This document shows positions 52,808 to 61,305 of a DNA stretch of 64,000 bases, one piece after another. How positions within the stretch are numbered: position 1 is the stretch's first letter; each line of letters begins with the position of its first letter. A program made the translations under genes and the position numbers. The notes beneath the pieces were generated by a model. It saw only the letters and a program-made list of their open reading frames with translations. It searched no databases and was not told where the DNA came from. Location: NCBI RefSeq assembly GCF_008041945.1, contig NZ_VKAD01000001.1, positions 558,001-622,000 on the forward strand, read 5' to 3'. This DNA is from Reinekea thalattae (lineage in GTDB: Bacteria > Pseudomonadota > Gammaproteobacteria > Pseudomonadales > Natronospirillaceae).

Positions 52808-54046
52808 TTATACCTTACTAAAAATCAAAGAACCGTTAGTACCACCAAAACCGAAAGAATTACTTAACACATGCGTTAAGGCCATCTGTCGAGCTGTATT
52901 AGGTACATAATCTAGATCGCAAGCAGGGTCTACATTATCAAGGTTGATGGTTGCTGGAACCACTTGATCTTGCAATGCTAAAACGCTGAACAAGGCTTCA
53001 ATCGCACCTGCAGCGCCTAACAAATGGCCAGTCATCGATTTTGTAGAGCTGATAACGATTTTGTCGTACTCCGCTCCGTAGATCGATTTAGCGGCTTGTG
53101 ATTCTGCAACATCGCCTGCCAACGTTGAGGTACCGTGGGCGTTAATATAGTTAACATCGGTAGCGTTTAAACCTGCATCATTTAATGCATTTTGCATCGA
53201 TGCAGCCGCTCCGGCACCGTTTTCTGACGGTGATGTCATGTGGTAAGCGTCACCGCTCATACCAAAACCAGTCACTTCGGCATAAATAGTCGCGCCACGC
53301 GCTTTGGCGTGTTCGTATTCTTCCAGAATCAACACTGCAGCCCCGTCACCTAGAACAAAACCATCACGGTCTTTATCCCAAGGTCGTGACGCCGCTTCAT
53401 GGTCATCATTACGTGTTGACAGCGCACGAGCAGCACCAAAGCCACCCATACCCAACATACCAGAAGACATTTCAGCACCGCCGGTTACCATCACATCGGC
53501 ATCACCATAAGCAATGGTACGTGCAGAGTATCCGATATTGTGAGTGCCGGTAGTACAAGCAGTAGTAATGGCTATATTCGGGCCTTTAAAGCCGTATTCG
53601 ATCGAGACATTACCAGAAATCATATTAATGATGGCTGCAGGCACAAAAAATGGAGAAATACGACGTGGACCAGAACGCATCATGGCCGAGTAGTTTTTCT
53701 CGATGGTATCTAAACCACCAATGCCTGAACCAATAGCGACACCGATGCGCGATGCGTTTTCTTCGGTCGCCTCAATACCAGAATCTTTGATTGCCTGTAC
53801 CGCAGCGGCATAGCCGTACTGGATAAAGCCATCCATCTTCTTAGTATCTTTAGGATTCATGTAGTCAGCGGCATCAAAGCCTTTCACTTGTGCAGCAAAC
53901 TTAGTTGTGAATTTCTCAGTATCGAAGTTTTCGATGAGATTGACACCGCTCTTGCCTGCTAAAATGCCTTCCCATGTGGTCGCTACGCTATTGCCTAACG
54001 GACTAATACAACCTAAGCCGGTGACAACCACTCTTCTCTTAGACAT
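52808..54046 (-). CDS. fabF: 3-oxoacyl-ACP synthase II
   Basis: Beta-ketoacyl-ACP synthase II extends acyl chains in type II fatty-acid synthesis. The 412 residues begin [20 protein letters not shown]. The catalytic triad is Cys164 in [10 protein letters not shown], His in NAHGTST and His in [14 protein letters not shown] use the ATG at 54046 with GGAGG seven bases upstream, and reject the longer frame from 54088. It follows acpP after a partial terminator at 54087-54124, which may lower its expression relative to acpP. Confidence 0.95.
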   Translation of the reverse strand: MSKRRVVVTGLGCISPLGNSVATTWEGILAGKSGVNLIENFDTEKFTTKFAAQVKGFDAADYMNPKDTKKMDGFIQYGYAAAVQAIKDSGIEATEENASRIGVAIGSGIGGLDTIEKNYSAMMRSGPRRISPFFVPAAIINMISGNVSIEYGFKGPNIAITTACTTGTHNIGYSARTIAYGDADVMVTGGAEMSSGMLGMGGFGAARALSTRNDDHEAASRPWDKDRDGFVLGDGAAVLILEEYEHAKARGATIYAEVTGFGMSGDAYHMTSPSENGAGAAASMQNALNDAGLNATDVNYINAHGTSTLAGDVAESQAAKSIYGAEYDKIVISSTKSMTGHLLGAAGAIEALFSVLALQDQVVPATINLDNVDPACDLDYVPNTARQMALTHVLSNSFGFGGTNGSLIFSKV

Positions 54047-54086
54047 ATAAAACCTCCATACCAAAAATCTGTAACTTATAGAACGC

Positions 54087-54124
54087 AAAAAGCCGCATTG
54101 TCTAATGAAAGCAATACGGCTTTT
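54087..54124 (-). terminator. Attenuating terminator between acpP and fabF
   Basis: On the minus strand the hairpin AAAAGCCG-U-AUUG pairs with CAAU-G-CGGCUUUU through a U-G wobble and is followed by five Ts. The opposite strand has a C-A mismatch at that point, so the element is tuned for the acpP-to-fabF direction. Confidence 0.65.
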
Positions 54125-54140
54125 AAAAGGTGCTTATCGA

Positions 54141-54377
54141 TTAGGCTAAATGCGTGTTGATATAATCGATAGCGTTTTGAACAGTTTGTAACTTCTCAGA
54201 CTCTTCATCCGGAATCTCAGTTTCGAACTCTTCTTCAAGAGCCATAACCAAGTTAACCGTATCCAAAGAATCGGCACCTAGATCATCAATGAAAGATGCT
54301 TGTGCGGTTACGTCTTCTTCTTTTGCGCCTAACTGTTCACAAACAATTTTCTTAACGCGATCTTCAATGCTGCTCAT
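54141..54377 (-). CDS. acpP: Acyl carrier protein
   Basis: Small acidic carrier whose 4'-phosphopantetheine arm holds growing acyl chains. The 78 residues begin [17 protein letters not shown] and include the modification site [18 protein letters not shown] with Ser37 in DSL. The ATG at 54377 has AAGGAG at good spacing. A possible promoter (TATAAA at 54430-54435) and the hairpin downstream suggest that it can be transcribed separately at a high level. Confidence 0.97.
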   Translation of the reverse strand: MSSIEDRVKKIVCEQLGAKEEDVTAQASFIDDLGADSLDTVNLVMALEEEFETEIPDEESEKLQTVQNAIDYINTHLA

Positions 54378-54429
54378 AATGAGACTCCTTTAAAAGTTTT
54401 TAGCACTGTCTTAAAAAATGTGCGGGTAG

Positions 54430-54457
54430 TTTATATAAACGGTATTCCATTGGGCAA
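54430..54457 (-). promoter_or_regulatory. Candidate sigma-70 promoter of acpP
   Basis: On the minus strand, TTGCCC (54452-54457) and TATAAA (54430-54435) are separated by 16 bases in the 124-base fabG-acpP gap. The -10 is good and the -35 matches only TTG. Independent transcription of acpP is common in related clusters. Confidence 0.4.
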
Positions 54458-54501
54458 GTGAAAAGACTATTAACCTTAGGGAATTAGCCAATCTAAGGTT
54501 T

Positions 54502-55242
54502 TTAGCCCATATACATGCCGCCATTGACATGAATTGTCTCACCAGAAATATAAGATGCGCCGTCACTGGCTAAAAATAGCGCAGCGTGTGCAATCTCTTC
54601 TGGCTGTCCTAATCGGTTCAATGGTATTTGCTTCATCAGCGTTTCTTTGACGTCTTCTGGTAAATCGTGAGTCATGTCAGTCTGTATAAAGCCCGGTGCA
54701 ATGCTGTTAACCGTAATATTACGGCTACCAATTTCACGTGCAAGAGAGCGAGTAAAGCCCTCTACGCCAGCTTTAGCAGCGCAGTAGTTTGCTTGCCCTG
54801 CGTTACCCATAGAACCAACCACTGAAGAAATATTAATGATTCGGCCGACTCTGGCCTTCATCATTGATTTAATCACTGCTTTGCTCATGGCAAATACAGA
54901 CGTCAAGTTAGTATCGATTACCGACTGCCACTCGTCGTCTTTCATCCTCATAAAGAGGTTATCTTTAGTAATGCCTGCATTATTGACCAATACAGCAATA
55001 TCACCAAATTCTTGCTTAATTTCTGCCATTACAGTGGCGATAGAATCAGCGTCGGTTACATTTAAGCAATAACCCTTGCCTGTAAAGCCCTTTTCTTGAA
55101 AACGAGCTGTAATTTTTTCAGCACCAGCATCACTGGTCGCTGTGCCTAGCACCGTATGACCCTGCGCGCCAAACGCATCGGCGATCGCAGCACCAATACC
55201 ACGGCTTGCGCCTGTGACTAAAACAATTTTTGAATCTTCCAT
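54502..55242 (-). CDS. fabG: 3-oxoacyl-ACP reductase
   Basis: NADPH-dependent reductase of beta-ketoacyl-ACP in fatty-acid elongation. The 246-residue short-chain dehydrogenase has VTGASRGIGAAIADAFG, NNAGIT, catalytic Ser in NISSVVGSMGN, and Tyr and Lys in ANYCAAKAGVEG, with YISGETIHVNGGMYMG at the C terminus. It starts five bases after the fabD stop, so they are co-transcribed; acpP follows after 124 bases. Confidence 0.95.
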   Translation of the reverse strand: MEDSKIVLVTGASRGIGAAIADAFGAQGHTVLGTATSDAGAEKITARFQEKGFTGKGYCLNVTDADSIATVMAEIKQEFGDIAVLVNNAGITKDNLFMRMKDDEWQSVIDTNLTSVFAMSKAVIKSMMKARVGRIINISSVVGSMGNAGQANYCAAKAGVEGFTRSLAREIGSRNITVNSIAPGFIQTDMTHDLPEDVKETLMKQIPLNRLGQPEEIAHAALFLASDGASYISGETIHVNGGMYMG

Positions 55243-55247
55243 TTCGC

Positions 55248-56174
55248 TTACCCTAACCTTTGTTGAAATGATGATAAATCGCCTAACACTGTGTGCGTTA
55301 ACTCTTTGGCAATTCTCTTATTCAGGCCAGTCAGAACCTTACCTGGACCGCATTCTAAAATTTCAGTTGCACCGGCTGAGACAATGTACTCAATCGAGCC
55401 TGTCCACAGCACTGGCTGATAAAGCTGCTCAAGCAAGTTGGCCTTGATTTCACTCACATCAGTCACCGCTTTTGCCGTTCGGTTTTGAACAATTGGAGCA
55501 CTCGGAGTATTGAACTGAATAGCATCAAATTCACTCGCCAACTTATCAGCCGCAGGCTTCATCAAGGCGCAGTGAGAAGGCACGCTAACCGCTAGCGGCA
55601 TCGCTCTTTTAGCCCCCATCTCTTTGAGTACCAGCATTGCACGCTCAACCGCGGCTTTCTCACCGGCAATAACCACTTGGCCTGGCGTATTGAAGTTTAC
55701 TGCAGAAACCACAGCACCTTCGCTGGCTTTAGCACAACCTTCGACAACCTGCTCATCACTCAAACCTAGAATCGCCGCCATCATACCTTCACCAGCAGGC
55801 ACTGCTTGCTGCATGAGCTGACCACGTAACTCTACAAGTTTTAGCGCATCAGCAAAGCCTAGCGCACCGCTGGCAACCAAAGCGCTGTATTCACCTAGAC
55901 TATGACCGGCAAACAGCGCAGGCGTTTGCTCCATCTGTTGACACCAAACCTGATAAAGCGCGGTACTGGCAGTCACTAACGCTGGCTGAGTTTTTTCAGT
56001 TTTATTTAACTCTTCTGCTGGGCCATCAAGAATCAGCGACTTCATATCATAGCCTAAGGCATCAGAAGCCTCAGCAAAGACGTCTGACACTTTTGGAAAG
56101 GCGTCTAAAAATTCAGACAGCATTCCAACCTGTTGCGAGCCCTGACCGGGAAACACAAATGCTAGTTTGCTCAT
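55248..56174 (-). CDS. fabD: Malonyl-CoA:ACP transacylase
   Basis: Transfers malonyl groups from CoA to ACP to feed elongation. The 308 residues start MSKLAFVFPGQGSQQVGML, have the catalytic serine in FAGHSLGEYSALVA near residue 92, the oxyanion and His region in SVPSHCALMKPAA, and end with TEILECGPGKVLTGLNKRI. It lies 118 bases after plsX. fabH, which stands between these two genes in E. coli, is absent. Confidence 0.95.
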   Translation of the reverse strand: MSKLAFVFPGQGSQQVGMLSEFLDAFPKVSDVFAEASDALGYDMKSLILDGPAEELNKTEKTQPALVTASTALYQVWCQQMEQTPALFAGHSLGEYSALVASGALGFADALKLVELRGQLMQQAVPAGEGMMAAILGLSDEQVVEGCAKASEGAVVSAVNFNTPGQVVIAGEKAAVERAMLVLKEMGAKRAMPLAVSVPSHCALMKPAADKLASEFDAIQFNTPSAPIVQNRTAKAVTDVSEIKANLLEQLYQPVLWTGSIEYIVSAGATEILECGPGKVLTGLNKRIAKELTHTVLGDLSSFQQRLG

Positions 56175-56292
56175 AATATATTCTCGTAAGTAGTAAAATT
56201 TTTGCGGATTATGGAGTGATCTTCAGCAAGATCATAGTTTTAAGCCGTTAAAACATTTATGAACGGCAGGCACGTAATGAAAACACCACGCA

Positions 56293-57306
56293 CTATCCAG
56301 TTATCACACCCTTTTGATCGTTGGCGACCTGATCTAATTTTTGTTGAATCGCAACCACACTTTGCTGCTGACACAGCGCCAAGGCTTTAACCAACGCACT
56401 GTTAAAAGCTTTACTTCTGGCATTACCGTGACTTTTAACCACGGCTAAATCACTGCCGGCAACAACAGCGCCATTGTAATTAGCAGGATCTAATGGCTTC
56501 AAAGCGGCCTTCATTTGTTTTTTAAACCACAGACCTAAAAATTTATTTAAATAATTCTGATTCAATCGATCGCTCAATAACTGACTGGATAATGCCATGC
56601 TGCCTTCCGCCGACTTAATAACGTGGTTACCAGAAAAGCCATCACAAATCACAATATCGTAATCGCCAGAATAAATATCACAGGCCTCAACATAGCCTTT
56701 AAAGTCGATATCTTTCCAATTAGCAAGTTGCTCTGCAGCTCGCTGAAGCTCAATTGGCCCCTTAAAGGCTTCCACGCCAACATTAAGCAATGCGAGCGAC
56801 GGCTTCTGCTTAATCGCTGAGGCTAAACTGGTGCCGATGGCTGAAAACGCCAACAATTGAGCTGTTTTTGCTGTGTAAGAGGCACCCAAATCCAACATTA
56901 AACAGGGCTCTTTGACCGTTGGAATTGCCGACACCAGTGCCGGTCTTTTCAAAAATGGATGCACCTGACCGTACTTGGTCGTCAGAACCAGCAACACACC
57001 CGTATGCTCAGCCGAAACCAAGACATCGGCCTGCCCCTGCTTAACCAACTCAAAACAACTTTCTATTGAGCTATTTGCTTGTCGCTTTAATAAGCGCGCA
57101 GGACGTTTTGCCGCATCACCTAAGGCTGGTTTATCTAACCAATCGATATTCGAGGGACAATGTTGAACAACAGAACGAAATTGTTTTAGATCACCAACCA
57201 ATATGCCCTGATGGCTTGGCTGCTCTCTAAAAAATTGAAAACAGGCGGGAATTAATAAGGAGGGGCCGAAATCCCCTCCATGAAGATCAATGGCAACGGT
57301 TGCCAT
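56293..57306 (-). CDS. plsX: Divergent phosphate acyltransferase PlsX
   Basis: PlsX makes acyl-phosphate from acyl-ACP for phospholipid synthesis. The 337-residue protein opens VAIDLHGGDFGPSLLIPAC and keeps VICDGFSGNHVIKS and the late GSDLAVVKSHGNA segment, as in the family. It is divergent: the usual AGNTGA motif reads SAEHTGVLLVL, and MDAMGGD reads DLHGGD. It begins eight bases after rpmF, as expected for the yceD-rpmF-plsX operon. Function is likely retained but the altered motifs deserve a check. Confidence 0.86.
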   Translation of the reverse strand: MATVAIDLHGGDFGPSLLIPACFQFFREQPSHQGILVGDLKQFRSVVQHCPSNIDWLDKPALGDAAKRPARLLKRQANSSIESCFELVKQGQADVLVSAEHTGVLLVLTTKYGQVHPFLKRPALVSAIPTVKEPCLMLDLGASYTAKTAQLLAFSAIGTSLASAIKQKPSLALLNVGVEAFKGPIELQRAAEQLANWKDIDFKGYVEACDIYSGDYDIVICDGFSGNHVIKSAEGSMALSSQLLSDRLNQNYLNKFLGLWFKKQMKAALKPLDPANYNGAVVAGSDLAVVKSHGNARSKAFNSALVKALALCQQQSVVAIQQKLDQVANDQKGVITG

Positions 57307-57314
57307 TAATAAAA

Positions 57315-57494
57315 TTAATCGTCTTTACCAGCTACGACTTTCTGGCCTTTATAAAAGCCATCTGCAGAAACATGGTGACGACGGTGAGTTTCACCACTTG
57401 TCGCATCTACAGAAGTTGTCGGTGCGGTTAAAGCATCATGAGAACGACGCATACCGCGACGTGAACGTGTTACTTTACTTTTTTGAACTGCCAT
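57315..57494 (-). CDS. rpmF: 50S ribosomal protein L32
   Basis: Small ribosomal protein of the large subunit, 59 residues. It begins [20 protein letters not shown] and continues with [20 protein letters not shown] to [20 protein letters not shown], clearly homologous to E. coli L32; the zinc-binding cysteines are absent. An AGGAGG site lies upstream, with the self-complementary GGCTTTAAGCC between it and the ATG. It sits between yceD (34 bases) and plsX (8 bases). Confidence 0.96.
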   Translation of the reverse strand: MAVQKSKVTRSRRGMRRSHDALTAPTTSVDATSGETHRRHHVSADGFYKGQKVVAGKDD

Positions 57495-57528
57495 GGCTTA
57501 AAGCCTCCTACTATTAATACTTTTGAAA

Positions 57529-58041
57529 TCACTTCAAATCTTTTAAAACATCGAATGGATTCGGCTTTGACGGTGCGTCCTCTACCTCATCCAATCCAAA
57601 TTGGGTTTCAATCTTACAATCGCCCTCAGGATGCATTGCATGCATAGGAAGACAAAGCAAAAGCTCATCTTCAATAATACTGGCTACATCTAGCTGCTCG
57701 TCTGGCAAGTGCAATAACGAATCAAGCCCTGCCGGTAATGCTCTAGCCATTTCGTCGTTATAAACGATAGCTAAGGTGAATTCACCACTCAACTCAACGG
57801 GATAAGGCTCCATACAGCGCTGACATTCAAGACTGACAGCACAAAAAACCTTACCTTCGATAACTCGCCGACCTGAATCATCTCGCTTAAAAGACAACTG
57901 AGCTTCGGCTGACTTATCGATCGACACAACCGCTTGAGATAGCCGATTGAGTCGCAGAGCTGGAACCACACCTTCCAAACCAGCTTGCTTATCGGCAAGT
58001 TGGTAAGGATTTATATTTTCCGGCATTTCGAAATTTGACAT
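57529..58041 (-). CDS. yceD: YceD/DUF177 23S rRNA accumulation protein
   Basis: DUF177 protein; E. coli YceD is linked to 23S rRNA accumulation, and the gene is nearly always next to rpmF. The 170 residues contain the conserved VSLECQRCMEPYPVEL and LLLCLPMHAMHPEGDC segments. I start at the ATG at 58041; a GTG at 58065 is in frame but lies before the predicted transcription start. A strong promoter at 58051-58078 places the mRNA start within a few bases of the ATG, so the message may be leaderless. It is first of yceD-rpmF-plsX. Confidence 0.88.
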   Translation of the reverse strand: MSNFEMPENINPYQLADKQAGLEGVVPALRLNRLSQAVVSIDKSAEAQLSFKRDDSGRRVIEGKVFCAVSLECQRCMEPYPVELSGEFTLAIVYNDEMARALPAGLDSLLHLPDEQLDVASIIEDELLLCLPMHAMHPEGDCKIETQFGLDEVEDAPSKPNPFDVLKDLK

Positions 58042-58050
58042 AGGCGCGGT

Positions 58051-58078
58051 ATAATACGTATGCACGCCCCTAAGTCAA
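58051..58078 (-). promoter_or_regulatory. Strong sigma-70 promoter of the yceD-rpmF-plsX operon
   Basis: On the minus strand, TTGACT (58073-58078) and TATTAT (58051-58056) are each five of six to consensus with a 16-base spacer. Only nine bases separate the -10 from the yceD ATG, so transcription should begin at or just before that codon. Confidence 0.65.
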
Positions 58079-58146
58079 AGGCTTTTTAGGCTAAAATCGG
58101 TTTCTCGCCCAGTTTGTTCGTTAATCTTCTTTGAGTCGCGCTATTC

Positions 58147-58734
58147 ATGTCCAACTTCAAGCTAATGCTCGCCAGCACATCTCGCTATAAACAACAGCAA
58201 TTACAGCAACTTAAGCTGCCTTTTGAGATATGCGACCCGCACGTCGATGAAGACCATTCACGCAGCGATAATGCCGAACAACTCGCCATGCTACTAGCCG
58301 CACAAAAAGCGGAAGCAGTTTCGTCTCAATTTCCTGAGCACTGGGTCATCGGGTCGGACCAAACCGCGATAACTGCCGACGGCTATATGCTTAACAAGCC
58401 ACTCAATAAAGAAAAAGCCTTTGAGCAACTGAGCCTTTGCCAAGGGCAAAGCTGCTACTTTTATAGTGCGGTCAGCCTAATTAACAAAGCACTAGATGCT
58501 CGCCAATGCTGGTCAATCAAAACAGAAGTTAACTTTCGGGATTTAAGCGCTGCAGAAATACAGCGCTACATTGAGCTCGACGATCCGCTTTATTGTGCTG
58601 GCAGCTTTAAAATCGAGTCGCTGGGCATCAGCCTATTCAAGTCAGTTCGCAGTGACGATCCTTCTGCATTGATTGGCTTACCATTACTCAGTCTGTGTAA
58701 TCAGCTGAGGCATGCCGGCTTTGCACTGCCTTAA
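58147..58734 (+). CDS. Maf-family nucleotide pyrophosphatase, YceF type
   Basis: House-cleaning pyrophosphatase of the Maf/HAM1 fold. The YceF subgroup prefers 7-methyl-GTP, preventing incorporation of modified nucleotides. The 195 residues have LASTSRYKQQQLQ at the start, the catalytic Asp in VIGSDQTAI and AGSFKIESLG in the substrate loop, matching YceF better than YhdE. It is divergent from yceD by about 105 bases and convergent with sppA, with 28 bases between stops. Confidence 0.88.
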   Translation: MSNFKLMLASTSRYKQQQLQQLKLPFEICDPHVDEDHSRSDNAEQLAMLLAAQKAEAVSSQFPEHWVIGSDQTAITADGYMLNKPLNKEKAFEQLSLCQGQSCYFYSAVSLINKALDARQCWSIKTEVNFRDLSAAEIQRYIELDDPLYCAGSFKIESLGISLFKSVRSDDPSALIGLPLLSLCNQLRHAGFALP

Positions 58735-58762
58735 CTTAACAGGCCGACACCCCTACAGATCT

Positions 58763-59749
58763 TTATTGCAGGTTAAACTGGTCGTTTTGCAACAGCTTAA
58801 CCAAGTTTTGCGCCACCGATGCACCAAATCGATTGGTGAACTGCTCAAATGGCGATGGACGACTGGTAAAATCGACAAGACTAGGGTGACCAATCTCTCT
58901 AGCCAGCTGCCCAGTTGATTTCAAGCCATCAATTAACCCAAGCTCAAGCGCTTGTGAGCCAGTCCAAAACAAGCCAGAGAAGACATCCTCTGTTTCAACC
59001 AGGCGATCACCTCGCCCCTGCTTCACGGCATCAATAAATTGCTCATGCACATCCGTCAGTAATGCTTCAAACAAGGCCTGCTCTTCTGGGTCGACGTCAG
59101 AAAATGGATCTAAAAACGCCTTGTGCTCGCCAGAGGTAAACTCTCGACGTTCAATACCTAGCTTTTCGATTAAGCCTTGGAAGCCAAAGCCGGCCGCTGT
59201 AACACCAATAGAACCAACAACACTTGCACCATTGGCGTATATTTCATCCGCAGCCGAGGCAATAAAGTAAGCTCCGCTTGCACCGGTATCAACAATGACC
59301 GCATAGATCGGGATCTCAGTATAGATTGCTCGCAGGCGACGAATTTCATCATAAACATAAGCCGACTGAACAGGGCTACCACCAGGACTATTAATACGCA
59401 GCACCAGCGCCTTAGTCCCCTGATGACTTAATGCACGCCGGACATTGGCAATAATGGCGTCGGCATTGGCCTGATCAGATGCAGATATCACGCCGTCGAT
59501 ATCAACCACGGCAGTGTGATCAGTCGAATGGGCATGATCACTCAGATCGACACTGTTTTGAAAATAAACACCCAACAGCACAAACAAATAGATAAAGGTT
59601 AATAATTTAAAAAAGATTCCCCAGCGACGCCCTCGTTTAAGCTCCGCTGTATTTGCCATAACAACTCGCTCAATGAGTCGCCATTCTTTTTCCGATGACG
59701 CTCCAGATGAATAAGAGTCAACCGATGGTGTCTTTTTACGACCGAACAT
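58763..59749 (-). CDS. sppA: Signal peptide peptidase SppA/SohB-like, S49 family
   Basis: Membrane-bound serine protease that degrades cleaved signal peptides. The 328 residues have one membrane helix (FFKLLTFIYLFVLLGVYF), INSPGGSPVQSAYVYDEI, the catalytic Ser in DTGASGAYFIASAAD and the catalytic Lys in FTSGEHKAFLDPFS, giving the single-domain S49 form with a Ser-Lys dyad. The ATG at 59749 has AAGGA. It lies between rluC and maf, as in Pseudomonas, except that the HAD-phosphatase gene usual between rluC and sppA there is missing. Confidence 0.9.
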   Translation of the reverse strand: MFGRKKTPSVDSYSSGASSEKEWRLIERVVMANTAELKRGRRWGIFFKLLTFIYLFVLLGVYFQNSVDLSDHAHSTDHTAVVDIDGVISASDQANADAIIANVRRALSHQGTKALVLRINSPGGSPVQSAYVYDEIRRLRAIYTEIPIYAVIVDTGASGAYFIASAADEIYANGASVVGSIGVTAAGFGFQGLIEKLGIERREFTSGEHKAFLDPFSDVDPEEQALFEALLTDVHEQFIDAVKQGRGDRLVETEDVFSGLFWTGSQALELGLIDGLKSTGQLAREIGHPSLVDFTSRPSPFEQFTNRFGASVAQNLVKLLQNDQFNLQ

Positions 59750-59931
59750 GTGAAATCCTTATAATAAAACAGCCTAATTCGTTGCTAAAACGACACACTG
59801 ATTAAATGCGCCTCTAATAAGCTACGTATAGATCTTACTCAGGGGTTAACGATTATGATGCAGCTTTACCACTATTTACTTAATCTTGTGGCCTTAATTT
59901 TAATGACATAAAACGATAATGGCAGTGATCA

Positions 59932-60873
59932 TTAGTCACTTAATCTCGCCAAAAGCGCCTGCAAGCTAGGCTCAATTTGTGCGCGGAAGACCATCTCCTC
60001 ACCACTAACAGGATGTGGAATCGTCAATTGTGCCGCATGTAAAAATAATCGTTTCAAACCAATTTGCCGGCACAGCTGCTCCGATTGAGAGTCTTGGTAT
60101 TTATCATCCCCTAAAATAGGATGGCCGGCATGCAAGCAATGCACTCGAATCTGGTGAGTGCGCCCTGTGATTGGCTGCGCTTCAACCCAAGCGCATTGAT
60201 CAAACTGCTTCAAGAGTCGATATTTTGTTACCGAGGCCTTGCCTTGCGCATTAACCGATACCCGACGCTCGCCACTGGCAGCTTCTTCGTGGCGCAAAAG
60301 CGGCGCATCAATTCGCTTTTTGTCTTCAGGCCAGCGCCCTTTCACTAAACACCAATAGGTTTTTTGAACCTGGTGTTTGGTGCGAAAATAATCTTGCAGC
60401 AACGTCAAGCTGCTGCGTTTTTTGGCAACCAGCACCACGCCGGAAGTATCTCTATCAAGCCGATGAACAAGCTCTAAAAAACGATCATCAGGTCGATCAG
60501 CCCTCAATGCCTCAATAAGCCCCAACGTTAAGCCCGAGCCACCATGCACGGCCAAACCTGAAGGTTTATTTATTGCAATTATGTAATCATCTTCATAAAT
60601 GACAGCATCGATTAATGCACGCCGCAAACCCTGGCTTGGCGAATGAACAGTCTTTTCTTTCTGAGCTTCTGTAACCGGTGGAATGCGCACCTCATCACCA
60701 GCACACAATCGGGTTTCAGGCTTTGCTCGCTTGCCATTCACCCGAACTTCGCCTTTGCGAATAATGCGATAAATCCGACTTTTAGGTACATTATTCAGAT
60801 GAAAGCGTAAAAAATTGTCCAATCGCTGATCATCACGATCCTCTTCAACAGATACAAACCTAACCTTTGACAC
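59932..60873 (-). CDS. rluC: 23S rRNA pseudouridine synthase RluC
   Basis: RluC converts three uridines of 23S rRNA (955, 2504, 2580 in E. coli numbering) to pseudouridine. The 313-residue protein has an S4 RNA-binding domain (LDNFLRFHLNNVPKSRIYR, GEVRVNGKRAKPET) and the catalytic domain with Asp in LVHRLDRDTSGVVLV and GRTHQIRVH. I choose GTG 60873, because AAGGA lies six bases upstream and the protein then aligns with RluC; the open frame runs on to 61182 without conservation. It is divergent from rne, the usual arrangement. Confidence 0.93.
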   Translation of the reverse strand: MSKVRFVSVEEDRDDQRLDNFLRFHLNNVPKSRIYRIIRKGEVRVNGKRAKPETRLCAGDEVRIPPVTEAQKEKTVHSPSQGLRRALIDAVIYEDDYIIAINKPSGLAVHGGSGLTLGLIEALRADRPDDRFLELVHRLDRDTSGVVLVAKKRSSLTLLQDYFRTKHQVQKTYWCLVKGRWPEDKKRIDAPLLRHEEAASGERRVSVNAQGKASVTKYRLLKQFDQCAWVEAQPITGRTHQIRVHCLHAGHPILGDDKYQDSQSEQLCRQIGLKRLFLHAAQLTIPHPVSGEEMVFRAQIEPSLQALLARLSD

Positions 60874-61305
60874 AAAGCTTCCTTTCAGATTCTTAACGGC
60901 GAGGATGATAGCAGATAGCAGAGCGTTGAAGCAGCAAGGGTTTACTGTTATATTGCAGGAGCTTGGTATTCTATGTCGGCGCCCAGAGATCACACAGGCG
61001 TTCAGGCACAGAAGCTCAACAACAATGAAATTTATCGGTTGGGCAGCAAGAACAGATTTAAAACAGAACGAAAGGCCTTCAGAACAGGTTGAAAGTATTC
61101 CTAAAGTACTGTGAATACTGCTAAAAAGAGCCGGAAACTCCATAAGACTCTGCCATTTTCTGAAACAAGGCTCGTTTAACATTGCTAGTTGTTACATGCG
61201 TTAAAAATACGCAGTTTGTATTGTGTAAATTGATTGCTAACGATGTACCGCTCTGTCTGCCTGTTTTGCTGCTCTGAAATCAACAACTCAGAGTAATATC
61301 CCTTA
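60874..61305. other. rne 5' leader and divergent promoter region
   Basis: 432 bases between rluC and rne. A 69-codon plus-strand frame (60905-61114) shows no family features and is not called. The last 100 bases are likely the rne untranslated leader, which in E. coli is the site of rne autoregulation. A hairpin close to the rne start is listed separately. I could not place a convincing promoter. Confidence 0.5.
61272..61293 (+). promoter_or_regulatory. Hairpin just upstream of the rne start codon
   Basis: CTCTGA / TCAGAG perfect stem with a ten-base AATCAACAAC loop, ending 12 bases before the rne ATG. No Shine-Dalgarno sequence is visible in the gap. By analogy with E. coli, the leader may mediate feedback by RNase E on its own mRNA. 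Confidence 0.4.

Noticed and set aside
60905-61114. 69-codon plus-strand frame upstream of rne
   Set aside because: No family features, and it lies in the likely rne leader/promoter region.
60874-61182. N-terminal extension of RluC
   Set aside because: The extra 103 codons resemble nothing in the family, while a GTG with a strong AAGGA site at 60873 aligns with known RluC starts.
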